A DNA stretch of 64,000 nt from Rhodobacter sp. (lineage in GTDB: Bacteria > Pseudomonadota > Alphaproteobacteria > Rhodobacterales > Rhodobacteraceae), in assembly GCA_027484145.1 (NCBI GenBank), contig JAIXUH010000002.1, positions 992,001-1,056,000 of the forward strand. Direction: 5' to 3'. Positions within the stretch are counted from its first letter, which is position 1, and the number at the start of each line of letters is the position of its first letter. The notes under the pieces are model-generated. The model saw nothing but the letters and a program-made list of their open reading frames with translations, did not search any database and had not been told where the DNA came from. Below, in pieces: positions 54,451 to 63,883 of this stretch. The position numbers and the translations under genes were made by a program.

Positions 54451-54532
54451 CAGGTCCCTGTCGCCAACAGGAAGGGAACCGGGCTGTGGTTGCGCCCCGG
54501 ATCCGGGCCGGCGTTTGGCCCGAATGATTGGG

Positions 54533-54559
54533 GGGGCAGGCAGCGCGACCGCCTGCCCC
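54533..54559 (-). other. Hairpin directly after pufX
   Basis: GGGGCAGGC and GCCTGCCCC form a perfect 9-bp stem seven bases past the pufX stop. With no T-run it is more likely a 3'-end stabiliser of puf mRNA than the main terminator. A smaller CGGGCC/GGCCCG stem follows at about 54504-54522. Confidence 0.6.
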
Positions 54560-54566
54560 GTTGTTC

Positions 54567-54803
54567 TTAGGCCAGATCGTGGCCTTCAACGGTCAAGGGT
54601 TGCTCCAGCGCGCCATAGGGCGATGGCTGTTGCTTGCTTTCTTCGGGCAACAGCAGGCCCACGGCATAGATGGCCGCCAGTACCACGCCAATCCCGATCA
54701 CAGCGACCCCGGCCAGAAACGCACCCCAGACCATTTGGCCCAAGGCCCAGACCCGCAGCCGGATCGTCGGATTGTCTTCCACATAGAAGTGCTTGTCAGA
54801 CAT
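54567..54803 (-). CDS. pufX: Reaction-centre/LH1 core polypeptide PufX
   Basis: 78 aa. An N-terminal polar segment, one Gly/Ala-rich membrane helix (about 22-50, [23 protein letters not shown], with GxxxG-like spacing) and a polar tail containing YGALE, which aligns with the TGALE of R. sphaeroides PufX. PufX opens the LH1 ring for quinone exchange. It is poorly conserved, so identity rests on position after pufM, size, topology and these short matches. Confidence 0.85.
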   Translation of the reverse strand: MSDKHFYVEDNPTIRLRVWALGQMVWGAFLAGVAVIGIGVVLAAIYAVGLLLPEESKQQPSPYGALEQPLTVEGHDLA

Positions 54804-54815
54804 GGCTTTCCCTTA

Positions 54816-55736
54816 TCAAAGCGGCGCGTAGCCGTGTTCCTGTGCCCAGACATACCAGTTGTCCACCACGGTGCCCGTCAGCAAGATGCCGATGCCGCCG
54901 GTCAGTGTCACCAGAACCGCGAACCACCACGCCCAACGGTGGATACCCTCCATCGTGGCGTTAAAGCCCATGGTCCAGCGCCAGAACAAGGCCGCACGTT
55001 CCGAAGCGGTGCCGCGGTCAGCGATCTGTTCCAGTTCCCGGTCGCCGCCAAAACGGCTGACGGCAAGGATGGTGGCCCCGTGCATGGCGAACAGCAGGGC
55101 GGACCCGTAAAGGAACACAATGCTCAGCGCGTGGAAGGGGTTATAGAACAGGTTGCCATAGGTCAGGCTGAAGTTGTTGGTCCAGTCGAGGTGGCTGAAG
55201 ATACCGTAAGGCACGGCATGGCTCCATGACCCCATCAGGATCGGCCGGATCAGACCCAGCACAAGGAACAGCCAGATGGCGCTGGCAAAAGCCCATGCCA
55301 CATGTTTGCCCATCCCAAGCGCCTGCGCCCGAAGCCAGGTCCGCACCCACCAGGCGCAGACCGAGATCAGCAGGAAGAAGCTCGAGATCAGCCACATCCC
55401 GCCTTCGGCCATCGGCGCAAAGCCAAGGCCGTATTCTTCGGCTGGCGGCTCCAGCGAGAACCAGAACAGATCCCGCAGAAACACCGCCGGGTTAAAGCCG
55501 GCCTGATACCAGAACCAGGCCCCCACCATCGTGAACCACACCGCACCAGCGGCAAGACTGATCACACCCATCGTGCCCAGATAGATCGGGCCCAACTGTG
55601 CGTTGCCAAACCAGCCCGCAAGGTTCGAAAAGGACGCGCCCTTGCCACGGTTGGAAAGCTCGACGCTTTCGACCATTCCCATTTCAGGCGCGGCGCGGAC
55701 CTGAACCTGAGTAAAGATGTTCTGATACTCAGCCAT
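54816..55736 (-). CDS. pufM: Photosynthetic reaction centre M subunit
   Basis: 306 aa, five helices. Ligands are clear: histidines in [15 protein letters not shown] and MHGATI for bacteriochlorophyll and iron, IHRWAWW, and the iron-ligand glutamate loop [14 protein letters not shown]. With PufL it holds the special pair, quinones and non-heme iron. It overlaps the end of pufL by 8 bp. Confidence 0.97.
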   Translation of the reverse strand: MAEYQNIFTQVQVRAAPEMGMVESVELSNRGKGASFSNLAGWFGNAQLGPIYLGTMGVISLAAGAVWFTMVGAWFWYQAGFNPAVFLRDLFWFSLEPPAEEYGLGFAPMAEGGMWLISSFFLLISVCAWWVRTWLRAQALGMGKHVAWAFASAIWLFLVLGLIRPILMGSWSHAVPYGIFSHLDWTNNFSLTYGNLFYNPFHALSIVFLYGSALLFAMHGATILAVSRFGGDRELEQIADRGTASERAALFWRWTMGFNATMEGIHRWAWWFAVLVTLTGGIGILLTGTVVDNWYVWAQEHGYAPL

Positions 55737-56577
55737 TTACGCCTCCCTCAATTCCGGCCCACCACGGCAGGTTCAGCCACCAATCCCACCAGACGACCCA
55801 CTGGTCGAACCAGATCGTTCCCGAGATCACGATACAGACGGCCGACCAGAACCCGGCATTCAGGGCCAGCAACAGGCCGATCCGGTGAATGCCAAGCGTG
55901 CCGACCGAATAGCCGATCAGATCGCGGAAATAGGTGTCTTCGTGGTCAGGCGTCCGCATTTCCTTGCCCTTTTCAGGGTTGGCCGCCGAAAGGATCAGCG
56001 CGCCATGCAAGGCCAGTGCAAGCGATGTGGTGAAAAAGAAGCTCACCGCAATCATGTGCGCCGGGTTATAGTGAAAGTTTCCATAGGCATAGCCGGTGTT
56101 CGACACCCAATCGAGGTGCGTCCAGATCCCGTAAGGGAAGGCATAGCCCCACGATCCCATCAGGATCGGGCGGATCACGACAAGCGTCACATAGGCAAAG
56201 ATCGCCACGGCAAAGGCAAAGGGCACATGATAGCCCATGCCCAGTTTGCGGCAGATCTCCACCTCACGCAGTGCCCAGCTGACAAAGGCGCCAATCGCAC
56301 AGATCGTGATGATCTGCCACAGCCCCCCCTCGCGCAATGGCGCGGCGGCCAGCCCCATTTCAACAGGGGGCGGGTTGATGGAAATCAGCCATGGGTTCCA
56401 GACGCCCTGCAGGGTGGCGCCGTAAAAGATCAGGATCGTGCCAAGCGCTGCGAAGAAGAATGCCGTGACGCCAAAGAAGCCGACATAGAAAGGGCCGACC
56501 CAGAAGTCGAACAGGTTTCCGCCGACAAGCGTGCCACCCGGCACGCGATATTTTCGTTCGAAGCTGAGCAGAGCCAT
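55729..56577 (-). CDS. pufL: Photosynthetic reaction centre L subunit
   Basis: 282 aa, the usual length, five helices. Bacteriochlorophyll and iron ligands lie in THLDW, NPAHM, ALHGAL and GIHRIG; the start [20 protein letters not shown] is nearly invariant in purple bacteria. The gap to pufA (130 bp) contains a stable hairpin. Confidence 0.97.
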   Translation of the reverse strand: MALLSFERKYRVPGGTLVGGNLFDFWVGPFYVGFFGVTAFFFAALGTILIFYGATLQGVWNPWLISINPPPVEMGLAAAPLREGGLWQIITICAIGAFVSWALREVEICRKLGMGYHVPFAFAVAIFAYVTLVVIRPILMGSWGYAFPYGIWTHLDWVSNTGYAYGNFHYNPAHMIAVSFFFTTSLALALHGALILSAANPEKGKEMRTPDHEDTYFRDLIGYSVGTLGIHRIGLLLALNAGFWSAVCIVISGTIWFDQWVVWWDWWLNLPWWAGIEGGVNG

Positions 56578-56661
56578 GCTTCCCTCTCCGCGGTTGTGGA
56601 GGCGGCCCCCGGCCTGCGCAGGACTGCGTCAGGCGGAGCCGTCTTTGAATTGGGATGATTT

Positions 56662-56696
56662 GTTGCGGGCGGCCCCATTCAAAGGTCGCCCGCAAC
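56662..56696 (-). other. Intercistronic pufA-pufL hairpin (mRNA stabiliser)
   Basis: GTTGCGGGCG pairs with CGCCCGCAAC, extended by GCC/GGT with one wobble (13 bp). It sits 11 bases after the pufA stop, the place where Rhodobacter puf mRNA carries hairpins that protect the pufBA segment and give excess LH1 over reaction centres. Confidence 0.8.
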
Positions 56697-56707
56697 GGGT
56701 CAGCCGA

Positions 56708-56884
56708 TCACTCGGCCGGAGCAACACGATTGTACTTCGCCGCTGCAATGTCGAACCAGTTGTAGGACGGGTTGGACAGCAGGACGAGATGGATCATGGC
56801 CGCGAGGAGGAACAGGAACACGCCCTGTGCCACGAACACGCGACGGGGATCAAAGATCAGCCAGATTTTGTAGAATTTCGACAT
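56708..56884 (-). CDS. pufA: Light-harvesting 1 alpha polypeptide
   Basis: 58 aa from the ATG at 56884 (GAGGAGG upstream). '[21 protein letters not shown]' type N-terminus, one membrane helix with the bacteriochlorophyll ligand His32 (AAMIHLVLL) and a downstream Trp in NWFD. Thirteen bp after pufB. Confidence 0.96.
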   Translation of the reverse strand: MSKFYKIWLIFDPRRVFVAQGVFLFLLAAMIHLVLLSNPSYNWFDIAAAKYNRVAPAE

Positions 56885-56897
56885 GTCTTGATCCTCC

Positions 56898-57047
56898 TCA
56901 GAACCACGGGCGCCAGATGTAGACCGCCAGGTGAGCAACCACGGCGATGGCAGCAAAAAGCCAAAGCCCGCTCATGTAGACGGAGTGCAGTTCTTGCGCC
57001 TGCTCGTCGGTGAGACCTGTGAAACTCAGGTCGGATTTATCAGCCAT
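56898..57047 (-). CDS. pufB: Light-harvesting 1 beta polypeptide
   Basis: 49 aa from the ATG at 57047. '[16 protein letters not shown]' N-terminus, His21 and the bacteriochlorophyll ligand His39 ([12 protein letters not shown]) match LH1 beta. GGAGGAT is placed before the start. Operon with pufA. Confidence 0.96.
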   Translation of the reverse strand: MADKSDLSFTGLTDEQAQELHSVYMSGLWLFAAIAVVAHLAVYIWRPWF

Positions 57048-57130
57048 ACTATCCTCCGGATGGGCAGACTGACGCCGCATGCCCTGCGGCGGGGTAACGG
57101 TTCGGCGGAATGCCTCCCCGCATTTCGATC

Positions 57131-57156
57131 CTGGCCGGGGCCGAAGCCCCGCCCAG
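57131..57156 (-). other. Hairpin with UUCG tetraloop between pufQ and pufB
   Basis: On the minus strand CTGGGCGGGGC and GCCCCGGCCAG pair (one mismatch) around TTCG, closed by C-G, the extra-stable cUUCGg form. The 169-bp pufQ-pufB gap is where puf mRNA is processed in Rhodobacter; this stem could mark the 5' end of the stable pufBA message. Confidence 0.65.
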
Positions 57157-57216
57157 AACGAACTCGTGATCACCTGACGGGCGGGCGCACCGCGTCGGGA
57201 AGAAACCTCCTCCCCC

Positions 57217-57453
57217 TTAGGGGCGGAAGATGGCGGGCGTGATGGCCCCGGCTTCGCGCCATGCGCGTGCCAGAGGTCCATGCACGGGAAACTTGCGGTC
57301 GCGGGCCAGCGTCCAGACCCAGGCAATCAATGCCAAGGGGATGGCCACGATGAAGATCAGCGCGAAGTAAACGTAGAACTCGGCGCGCGGGGTGCGGTGG
57401 GCATGACCACCCGAATAGGGTGCGCCTGAGCCGCCGGCTGTATGATCACTCAT
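57217..57453 (-). CDS. pufQ: Bacteriochlorophyll-related protein PufQ
   Basis: 78 aa with one membrane helix (about 27-50, [20 protein letters not shown]) and the [12 protein letters not shown] tail typical of PufQ. In Rhodobacter it is needed for normal bacteriochlorophyll formation, probably as a pigment-carrier or assembly factor. The start overlaps the bchZ stop (ATGA), so bch and puf genes are joined in one transcript. Confidence 0.93.
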   Translation of the reverse strand: MSDHTAGGSGAPYSGGHAHRTPRAEFYVYFALIFIVAIPLALIAWVWTLARDRKFPVHGPLARAWREAGAITPAIFRP

Positions 57454-58934
57454 TTCGTCTCTCCCTTTGACATGGTGTCGGCCCGGCGATCAGCGCCGCC
57501 CAGACCCTCGACGAATTCCAGAACCACCCGTTCGGCACCCTGATCGAGGGCGACTTTTTCGGCGGCGTCACGCAGCGCTCGGGCTGCGGAAATCTGTGTC
57601 AGCACCGGATGTGTGGCCACGATCCGGTCCAGCGCCATCTGCGCGTCACCGTCCCACGGCATGTCGCGGCGCAAGGTGGTGGGGGTGGCCGCGGCACTGT
57701 CCATCTCGGTGCCCAGCGGCAGGATATGGAACAGCGCCTCGAACAGGCCGTTGCACACTTCCTGCAAGATCCACACGGCCCCGCCATAGCCCATGAAGGG
57801 CGTCCCGGTATGGCGGCGGATCGCAGCCCCCGGAAAGGATGCGGCGATAAAGCTGGGGGCCGGGCCGTGCCCGCCCTTCAGCTCGGCCATATACATCTTC
57901 TCGTTGATCGACCCCATCACGATCAGCGGCCGGTGCTGCTTCAGCTTAGCCCGCACTGCCTCGTTGTTGGTCTTGGCCCCGGCAATGCGCGACACGGCGA
58001 AGGCGCAGGGCAGACCCAGATCATCCTCCAGATAAGCGCGGATGCCACGGGCATAGGTATCATTGGCTACCACGGCAAAACTGGCGGTGGCAAAGAAATC
58101 CTGCGTCACACTGCGCCACAGATCCCAGACCGGCTTCAGCGTGGAATGCTTTTCGCGCGCAATGAAGGGCTCGGGGTCCAGCTCTAGCAATTCGCCCAGC
58201 TTGCGCAGGAACTTTGTCGTGCTGTCCAAGCCAATGGGCGCCTGAAGATAGGGTTTGCCCAGAACCTCGGCCAGACTGCGGCCAAACTCGCGGTACATCA
58301 CGATGTTGACGTCGGCATCGACCAGATGGCGCATCTCGGCCAGATGGGCGCCCAAGGGCATCACCATATTGACCTCGGCCCCGATGCCTTCGACCAGACG
58401 GCGGATCTCGAACAGATCTGACGCCATGTTGAACACGCCATACATCGGCCCAAGGATATTGACCCGCGGCTTGGCCCCCGGCACGCGCTTGGCCTCTATC
58501 GGCATCCGGCCCTTGGTCATGCCGAATTCGGTAAAGATCCACGTCATCGCGCGATCGGCGCATTGCCATTGGTCTTCGTCGATGGTGCGCGGCAGGAAGC
58601 GCTGGATGTTGGTGCCCGCCGGTGTGACGCCGCCGCCGATCATCTCGGCAATCGATCCGGTCACCACCACAGCCGGCAGCGCCGGGTCGAGCGTTTTCCA
58701 CGCCCGCGCCATCGACGCTTCGGTGCCCGAACTCATTTCGTCTTCGCCAAGGCCAGTCACCACGATGGGCAACTCGTGCGGCGGCAGCGCGTCGGTGTAA
58801 TGCAGAACGGATGTTACGGGCAGGTTCTCGCAACCAACGGGGCCGTCGATCACCACCTGCAAGCCCTTGACGGCGCAGAAGGCATAGATCGCCCCCCAAT
58901 AGCCGCCCGCACGATCATGGTCCTGGATCAGCAT
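57450..58934 (-). CDS. bchZ: Chlorophyllide reductase subunit BchZ
   Basis: 494 aa, NifK-like. '[44 protein letters not shown]' holds conserved Fe-S cysteines, and '[11 protein letters not shown]' is typical of BchZ. BchY and BchZ bind the substrate and a [4Fe-4S] cluster; BchX supplies electrons. The complex reduces the B ring of chlorophyllide a on the way to bacteriochlorophyll. It is the last bch gene before pufQ. Confidence 0.96.
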   Translation of the reverse strand: MLIQDHDRAGGYWGAIYAFCAVKGLQVVIDGPVGCENLPVTSVLHYTDALPPHELPIVVTGLGEDEMSSGTEASMARAWKTLDPALPAVVVTGSIAEMIGGGVTPAGTNIQRFLPRTIDEDQWQCADRAMTWIFTEFGMTKGRMPIEAKRVPGAKPRVNILGPMYGVFNMASDLFEIRRLVEGIGAEVNMVMPLGAHLAEMRHLVDADVNIVMYREFGRSLAEVLGKPYLQAPIGLDSTTKFLRKLGELLELDPEPFIAREKHSTLKPVWDLWRSVTQDFFATASFAVVANDTYARGIRAYLEDDLGLPCAFAVSRIAGAKTNNEAVRAKLKQHRPLIVMGSINEKMYMAELKGGHGPAPSFIAASFPGAAIRRHTGTPFMGYGGAVWILQEVCNGLFEALFHILPLGTEMDSAAATPTTLRRDMPWDGDAQMALDRIVATHPVLTQISAARALRDAAEKVALDQGAERVVLEFVEGLGGADRRADTMSKGETK

Positions 58935-58961
58935 GACGCACCCCCGGCAAAGGGCACGGCA

Positions 58962-58982
58962 GCGGGGGTTTCACACCCCCGC
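58962..58982 (-). other. Hairpin between bchY and bchZ
   Basis: GCGGGGGT and ACCCCCGC pair perfectly over a 5-base loop inside the 88-bp gap. A possible RNA-processing or pausing element. Confidence 0.45.
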
Positions 58983-59022
58983 ACCCCCGTGGGATATTTG
59001 CAGAAGGGGAAGGTGAAAGGAG

Positions 59023-60564
59023 TCATATCATCTCCTCCGCCTTGGCCGCTTTCGCCAGCTTGTCGAGTTTCTTCTGGTGCGCGGCGCGGAAATCGGGGCG
59101 CAGATTGGGGCTGCCCTCCCAGATGCCAGCCGTATCGCCAGACCCGACACCATCAAAGAACGCCTTCATCCCGGCCATGCGGGCCTTGTTGCCCATGGCG
59201 GCATTGATGACAGTCGCCAGCGACCCAGCCCCTGCCGGCCCCATCAGGGGGCGCGCCGAGATCAGGTTGGTGAAGTAAAGTGCTGGAATGCCCAGCTGTT
59301 TTGCCTTTTGCACAACAGGAGTGGTGCCAATCGCCAGATCAGGCTGGAACCCCGCCATCGCGGCGCAATCGTCTTCCAGCGAGGCGCGATAGGTCACGGC
59401 GACGCCACGGGCCGCAAGCCAGGCGCGGTCGGCCTCGCTCCATGCGGTGCGGCCACAGGCGGTGCCCACATAGACGACATCGGCGCCACTCTCGATCAAC
59501 AGCCGCGCCACCAGCAATTCGCTGCCCTCATAGCCGCTAAGCGTGATGCGGCCCTTGATCGGGTTGGCGGCAAGCGCTCCACGGATCGCGCCACCAAAGG
59601 CGTTCTGGCTGGCGGCGATGCGGTCGGCGGCAACGCCATAGGCGTCACCGATGTTCTGCAGCCAATCCATCGTGCCGTCAAAACCCACCGGGGCCGAGCC
59701 GACGATGGCGCGCCCTGCCGCCTGAAACTCGCGGATGGCAGCGGTGTAAAAGGGGTGGATGGCCGCCACGACCTTGGAATCGAGGGCGGCATACAATTCG
59801 CGCCATTCGCGGCAGGGCACAACCGGGCCCGCAGCAAGGCCCATCGGGGCCAGCATCGCGCCAATCATCATCGGGTCGGCGGGGAACATCTCGCCCAACA
59901 GCGCCACGGTCGGGCGGTCAGAGCGGCCCGTGGCAGGGGCCGCCACGGGGCCAGCCTCCACTTCGGTGCGGGCGTATTTCAGCATGGCACCGGCCAGAAC
60001 ATCCTTGGCCTCGGCATGTGTGGGCACGCCAAAGCCGGGCACATCAATGCCGACGATCCGCACACCGTTGATCTCGCTGGGCAACAGCTTCAGCGGCACG
60101 CCGCTTGCTGTGGGCACGCACAGGTTGGTCACCACCACCGCATCATAACGGTCCGGATCGGCCAGTTCATGCACGGCATCGCGGATGTCTTCGAACAATT
60201 TGCCCGTTACCAGCGACTCGCTGTTGAATGGCACATAGCCGACAGACCGGCGCGCACCGTAGAAATGCGACACAAAGGTCAGCCCATAGACGCAGCAGGC
60301 CGAGCCTGACAGGACCGTGGCCACCCGCCGCATCCGCAGACCCACGCGCAGGGACCCAAAGGCCGGGCACATGGATTGCGGTTTGTCATGCGGGCCTTGC
60401 GGATAATCGGCGGCATATTGGTCCAACAGCGCAGAATTGCCTGCCGCCCGCGCGGCCGCAGCCATCTGACCGGCCCCGGCGTGGCATCCCATGCCATCCG
60501 TCACCTGCGACGGCGCAAGGCCGGCGGTCAGGTCAAGGGTCTGATCCTGCGGGGCATCGGTCAT
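59023..60564 (-). CDS. bchY: Chlorophyllide reductase subunit BchY
   Basis: 513 aa, NifD-like. The conserved start region 'DGMGCHAGAGQMAAAARAAGNSALLDQYAADYPQGPHDKPQSMCPAFGSLR' and the cysteines in GSACCVYGLTF and VTNLCVPTASG mark BchY. AAGGTGG lies nine bases before the ATG. That ribosome site is inside a 25-codon ORF whose TGA overlaps the bchY ATG. Confidence 0.96.
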   Translation of the reverse strand: MTDAPQDQTLDLTAGLAPSQVTDGMGCHAGAGQMAAAARAAGNSALLDQYAADYPQGPHDKPQSMCPAFGSLRVGLRMRRVATVLSGSACCVYGLTFVSHFYGARRSVGYVPFNSESLVTGKLFEDIRDAVHELADPDRYDAVVVTNLCVPTASGVPLKLLPSEINGVRIVGIDVPGFGVPTHAEAKDVLAGAMLKYARTEVEAGPVAAPATGRSDRPTVALLGEMFPADPMMIGAMLAPMGLAAGPVVPCREWRELYAALDSKVVAAIHPFYTAAIREFQAAGRAIVGSAPVGFDGTMDWLQNIGDAYGVAADRIAASQNAFGGAIRGALAANPIKGRITLSGYEGSELLVARLLIESGADVVYVGTACGRTAWSEADRAWLAARGVAVTYRASLEDDCAAMAGFQPDLAIGTTPVVQKAKQLGIPALYFTNLISARPLMGPAGAGSLATVINAAMGNKARMAGMKAFFDGVGSGDTAGIWEGSPNLRPDFRAAHQKKLDKLAKAAKAEEMI

Positions 60565-60638
60565 TTCGACACCACCTTGCGCTCTTGCAGGGCGCGCAAC
60601 GCCTCTTCCAACTGGGCGAGGGTGCTGAGGTCAAACAT
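60561..60638 (-). CDS. 25-codon ORF coupled between bchX and bchY
   Basis: The frame opens with an ATG that overlaps the end of bchX (ATGTTTGA) and closes in an ATGA shared with bchY, so it exactly fills the bchX-bchY gap. The peptide begins [20 protein letters not shown] and is strongly amphipathic-helical (Leu/Glu/Arg). There is no strong ribosome site of its own; it could be translated by ribosomes terminating on bchX. It may be a real micro-protein, a coupling leader, or chance. Confidence 0.4.
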   Translation of the reverse strand: MFDLSTLAQLEEALRALQERKVVSK

Positions 60639-61635
60639 TGTCATACACCACTTCCAGCGACACCTTCACACCAGCGTATTTGCCGCGCATGTCGGCATCG
60701 GTGGCGGGGGTCAGGACGAAGTCCTTGCCCGTGGTTTCGGCGCTGAACAGGTTCAGCAGGCCATCCTGCGACAGGGGCGCCGGGCGCACCGGCGGGGCCC
60801 CGGCTACCGCTTCGGCCAGTTCGGCGAACAGGGTGCCCCATTGGCTGGAATAGCTGCCAACAATCTGATAATTCGCCGATTTCTTGCGCAGATCATCATC
60901 TTGCGGAATGGCTGCCAGCACCGGGATCTTCACCGCCGCAGCAAAGGCCGCCGCTTCCCCCGTGCCGTCATCCTTGTTGATCACCAACCCGGCGATGCCG
61001 ACGTTGCCACCCAGCTTGCGGAAGTATTCCACCGCCGAGCAGACGTTGTTGGCCACATACAGGCTTTGCAGATCGTTCGATCCGACAAGGATCACCTTTT
61101 GCGCCATGTCGCGGGCAATCGGCAGGCCGAACCCGCCGCAGACCACGTCGCCCAGGAAATCCAAGAGCACATAGTCGAAATCCCAGTCATGGAACCCCAG
61201 CTTTTCCAGCAATTCAAAGCCGTGGATGATCCCGCGCCCGCCGCAACCGCGCCCCACTTCCGGGCCGCCCAGTTCCATCGCGAAGACACCGCCGCGCTTG
61301 AAGCAGACGTCGCCGATCTTGACCTCTTCCCCCGCCAGTTTCTTGCGGGTCGAGGTTTCGATGATCGTCGGGCAGGCCTTGCCGCCAAACAGCAGGCTGG
61401 TCGTATCCGATTTCGGGTCACAGCCGATCAGCAGCACGCGCTTGCCCATCTCGGCCATCATGTGGCTCAGGTTGGCCAGCGTGAACGACTTGCCGATGCC
61501 GCCCTTGCCATAGATCGCGATGATCTGCGTCTTTTTCGTGGGCTCGCCGTGCGGAATCTCCAGCGTCGGCTCTTCATGGGCTTCTTCACGCAGACGGGTG
61601 TCGAAATCCTTCAGGTTCGGAATATCGAGGGTCAT
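60631..61635 (-). CDS. bchX: Chlorophyllide reductase iron protein BchX
   Basis: 334 aa from the ATG at 61635, NifH-like. P-loop YGKGGIGKS near residue 45, and two [4Fe-4S] ligands in GRGCGGRG and DVVCGGFG. It transfers electrons with ATP hydrolysis to BchYZ. The start overlaps the bchC stop (ATGA). Confidence 0.96.
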   Translation of the reverse strand: MTLDIPNLKDFDTRLREEAHEEPTLEIPHGEPTKKTQIIAIYGKGGIGKSFTLANLSHMMAEMGKRVLLIGCDPKSDTTSLLFGGKACPTIIETSTRKKLAGEEVKIGDVCFKRGGVFAMELGGPEVGRGCGGRGIIHGFELLEKLGFHDWDFDYVLLDFLGDVVCGGFGLPIARDMAQKVILVGSNDLQSLYVANNVCSAVEYFRKLGGNVGIAGLVINKDDGTGEAAAFAAAVKIPVLAAIPQDDDLRKKSANYQIVGSYSSQWGTLFAELAEAVAGAPPVRPAPLSQDGLLNLFSAETTGKDFVLTPATDADMRGKYAGVKVSLEVVYDNV

Positions 61636-62576
61636 GCAGCGTCCTTCCAATCGAGTATCATCTTGAGGCAGGCAGAGTCTTCAAACGCGGTCTGATAGGC
61701 AGCCTTGGCGTCCGCGACGGCGCTTTGATGGGTGATCAGACCCGCCAGCGACAGCGCCCCGCTGTCCAACAGCGCCCGTGTGGCCACCAGATCGGCAGGC
61801 TGCCATTCGGCGGCAATGCGCAGGCGCATTTCCTTCATGAAGGCGGCCGGAAAGGTAAAGGCGACCTGCTGGGTATAGAACCCGCACAGCACAACCTCGC
61901 CGCCGCGCGCCAACCGGGGCACCAGCGTATCCAGAAGGTTCGCCGCACCCGAGGCGTCATAGATCGCCCGATAGTCGCGGCGCGTGTCCGCCTCTGGCGC
62001 GATCACGTCATAGCCGATGGCCCCATGTCGGCGGTCGGGGTTCACTTCCCACACCGACGGTGCAGGCCCGCCTGCAGCCAGAGTCAGACGCGCCAGCAAC
62101 CGGCCCAGCACGCCATGGCCAATGATCAGGTCAGGCAAAGCGGTGTCAAACCCGGCAATCGCATGGCGCGCGGTCGCCGCCAGCGCCAGCAGCGCGCCTT
62201 CGGCCCCTGCCCCCTTGTCCATCCGCTGCACGCGGTTGGCCGCCGTTACCAGATGCCGCGCAGCACCGCCAAACAGGCCGCGCACATCGCCGTCAAAGCA
62301 ATTGGCGCCGGGCACAAACACATGATCGCCCACGGTAAATCCGGTGTCGGCACCCGCCTCGACCACTTCGCCAAAGCTTTCGTAGCCGGGAACCAGCGGA
62401 TAGCCCATGCCGGGAAAGGGCGGCATCGTGCCCAGCCAGAACAGCTTTTCCGTGCCTGTCGAAATGCCGGAATAGCGAACCTCAACCACAAGATCGTTGC
62501 CGCCCGGACCCTTCAGCCCAGGCGTGCCAAGACCAATGTCCTGCGGGCCTGAAAGGATAACGGCGGTCGTTCTCAC
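61632..62576 (-). CDS. bchC: Bacteriochlorophyllide dehydrogenase BchC
   Basis: 314 aa from a GTG at 62576, which gives the family length, the start '[15 protein letters not shown]' and a GGAGGGGAAG ribosome site. Medium-chain-dehydrogenase-like: '[12 protein letters not shown]', '[20 protein letters not shown]', '[14 protein letters not shown]'. It oxidises the 3-hydroxyethyl group to the 3-acetyl group of bacteriochlorophyllide a. A PpsR-controlled promoter lies upstream. Confidence 0.95.
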   Translation of the reverse strand: MRTTAVILSGPQDIGLGTPGLKGPGGNDLVVEVRYSGISTGTEKLFWLGTMPPFPGMGYPLVPGYESFGEVVEAGADTGFTVGDHVFVPGANCFDGDVRGLFGGAARHLVTAANRVQRMDKGAGAEGALLALAATARHAIAGFDTALPDLIIGHGVLGRLLARLTLAAGGPAPSVWEVNPDRRHGAIGYDVIAPEADTRRDYRAIYDASGAANLLDTLVPRLARGGEVVLCGFYTQQVAFTFPAAFMKEMRLRIAAEWQPADLVATRALLDSGALSLAGLITHQSAVADAKAAYQTAFEDSACLKMILDWKDAA

Positions 62577-62670
62577 TGTGATCTTCCCCTCCAATGGGCG
62601 TGTTCCGGGCCCTTGTCGGTCGCCGCGCCGGTGCGGCGAGAGTCGATACCAGGGTCTGTTCTTCGTTATG

Positions 62671-62714
62671 TGTAAGTTTATCCTTACATTCTGCAGTGTC
62701 AATTTTATTAGACA
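62671..62714 (-). promoter_or_regulatory. bchC promoter with two PpsR/CrtJ operators
   Basis: TGTAAGTTTATCCTTACA (62671-62688) and TGTCAATTTTATTAGACA (62697-62714) are perfect TGT-N12-ACA palindromes 8 bp apart, the spacing used for cooperative CrtJ/PpsR binding. On the minus strand TTGACA (62702-62697) and TAAACT (62680-62675), 16 bp apart, fit -35 and -10 elements lying within the operators, so repressor would block RNA polymerase. Confidence 0.9.
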
Positions 62715-62717
62715 CAT

Positions 62718-62735
62718 TTTGGTCAATTGACCAAA
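62718..62735. promoter_or_regulatory. Perfect 18-bp palindrome upstream of the bchC promoter
   Basis: TTTGGTCAATTGACCAAA lies three bases upstream of the distal PpsR site and 18 bp after the crtF stop. It matches neither the PpsR nor the FNR consensus. Too short of T-run and GC for a terminator; an additional regulator site is more likely. Confidence 0.5.
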
Positions 62736-62753
62736 TAATTCTCAGCGCGCGGG

Positions 62754-63881
62754 CTATTCGCGCCGCGCCGTCACCACCGAAGTCACATAAGACCGCGCGC
62801 CGGGATGCGATTGAATCTGAGAAAACCCTGCTTTCGCAAGGCGTTGCGAAATCTCGTCCGCCGACCGCGTGCGCCCGGTGCCCATGGCCATGGTGTACAG
62901 TGCAAAATACACATCCGTGGCCGGGTCCGGATTGCGCCCGCCCGACATGGGTTCCGACACCACGATCATCCCGCCTGCAGGCAAGGCGCGATAGGCCGAG
63001 GCCAGCAGGGCATCCACCGTCGCATCGGCATGGTCATAGAGCACCCGCACAAGGCTGATCGTATCCGCTCCATCGGGCAAAGGGTCGGTGCGAAAGCTGC
63101 CCGGATGCAGTGTGATGCGCGCCGCCAGCGGCCCAAGCCGCGCCGCCGCCCCGGCCAGAACCTCGGGCAGATCGAACAGCGTCAGGCCCAGCTTGGGGTG
63201 CGCCGCCGCCACCGCCGCCAGAAACGCGCCCGTGCCGCCGCCCACATCCACCAGATGCGCGCGGCGCGACAGGTCCACCAGCCGCAGCGTATCGGCCGCC
63301 ACCAGCGCCTGACTTTCCGCCATCAGCGTGCTGTAACGCGCGGCAAGGGCGGGGTCCGCCTGATGGGCCGCCCCAAAGACATAGGGCCAGAACCCGGCAA
63401 GCTCGGGCTGCGTCTCGCCGCGCAAAAAGGCCACCGGGTCCGCCAGATCGCGGTAAAGCACGTCATGATGGCGCACCATCGATTCCAGCCCCGGCACCGC
63501 CAGAAACGCGCCGCCCCGTGGGCACAGCCGCCACAGATCGCCCCGCGCCGCCACCAGTTTCAGCGCTGCCCCCGCCTGCAACAACACCGCCAGCCGCGCC
63601 GGATCAACCCCGGCCCCATGTGCCAGCGCCGCCGTCGTGGCCGATCCTTCGGCCAGCCGTCGCAACACGCCGGTTTCCACCAGCGCCATCAACGCCTGCG
63701 ACTGCACAAAGCCCGAAACGACCGAAAACAGCGCAGCACCTTCGCGACGGGCATGGCCACGCACAAAGGGCAATCGCTCGGCCAGCGCGTGAAAACGCGG
63801 TGACATCGCCAGACGGGTCAGCAGACCGGGGCGATCCCGCCGCGCAGAAACGCCGGGTTGTGAAAAGGGCACATCCGCCAC
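62754..63881 (-). CDS. crtF: Demethylspheroidene O-methyltransferase CrtF
   Basis: 375 aa from a GTG at 63881, two bases after the crtE stop. N-terminal dimerisation helices, then a SAM-binding fold: VDVGGGTGAFLAAV (about 190-205), 'GSFRTDPLPDGADTISLVRVLYDH' with the conserved DH pair, and 'GGMIVVSEPM'. It methylates the tertiary hydroxyl of demethylspheroidene. Between crtE and bchC, the Rhodobacter order. Confidence 0.92.
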   Translation of the reverse strand: MADVPFSQPGVSARRDRPGLLTRLAMSPRFHALAERLPFVRGHARREGAALFSVVSGFVQSQALMALVETGVLRRLAEGSATTAALAHGAGVDPARLAVLLQAGAALKLVAARGDLWRLCPRGGAFLAVPGLESMVRHHDVLYRDLADPVAFLRGETQPELAGFWPYVFGAAHQADPALAARYSTLMAESQALVAADTLRLVDLSRRAHLVDVGGGTGAFLAAVAAAHPKLGLTLFDLPEVLAGAAARLGPLAARITLHPGSFRTDPLPDGADTISLVRVLYDHADATVDALLASAYRALPAGGMIVVSEPMSGGRNPDPATDVYFALYTMAMGTGRTRSADEISQRLAKAGFSQIQSHPGARSYVTSVVTARRE

Positions 63882-63883
63882 GT

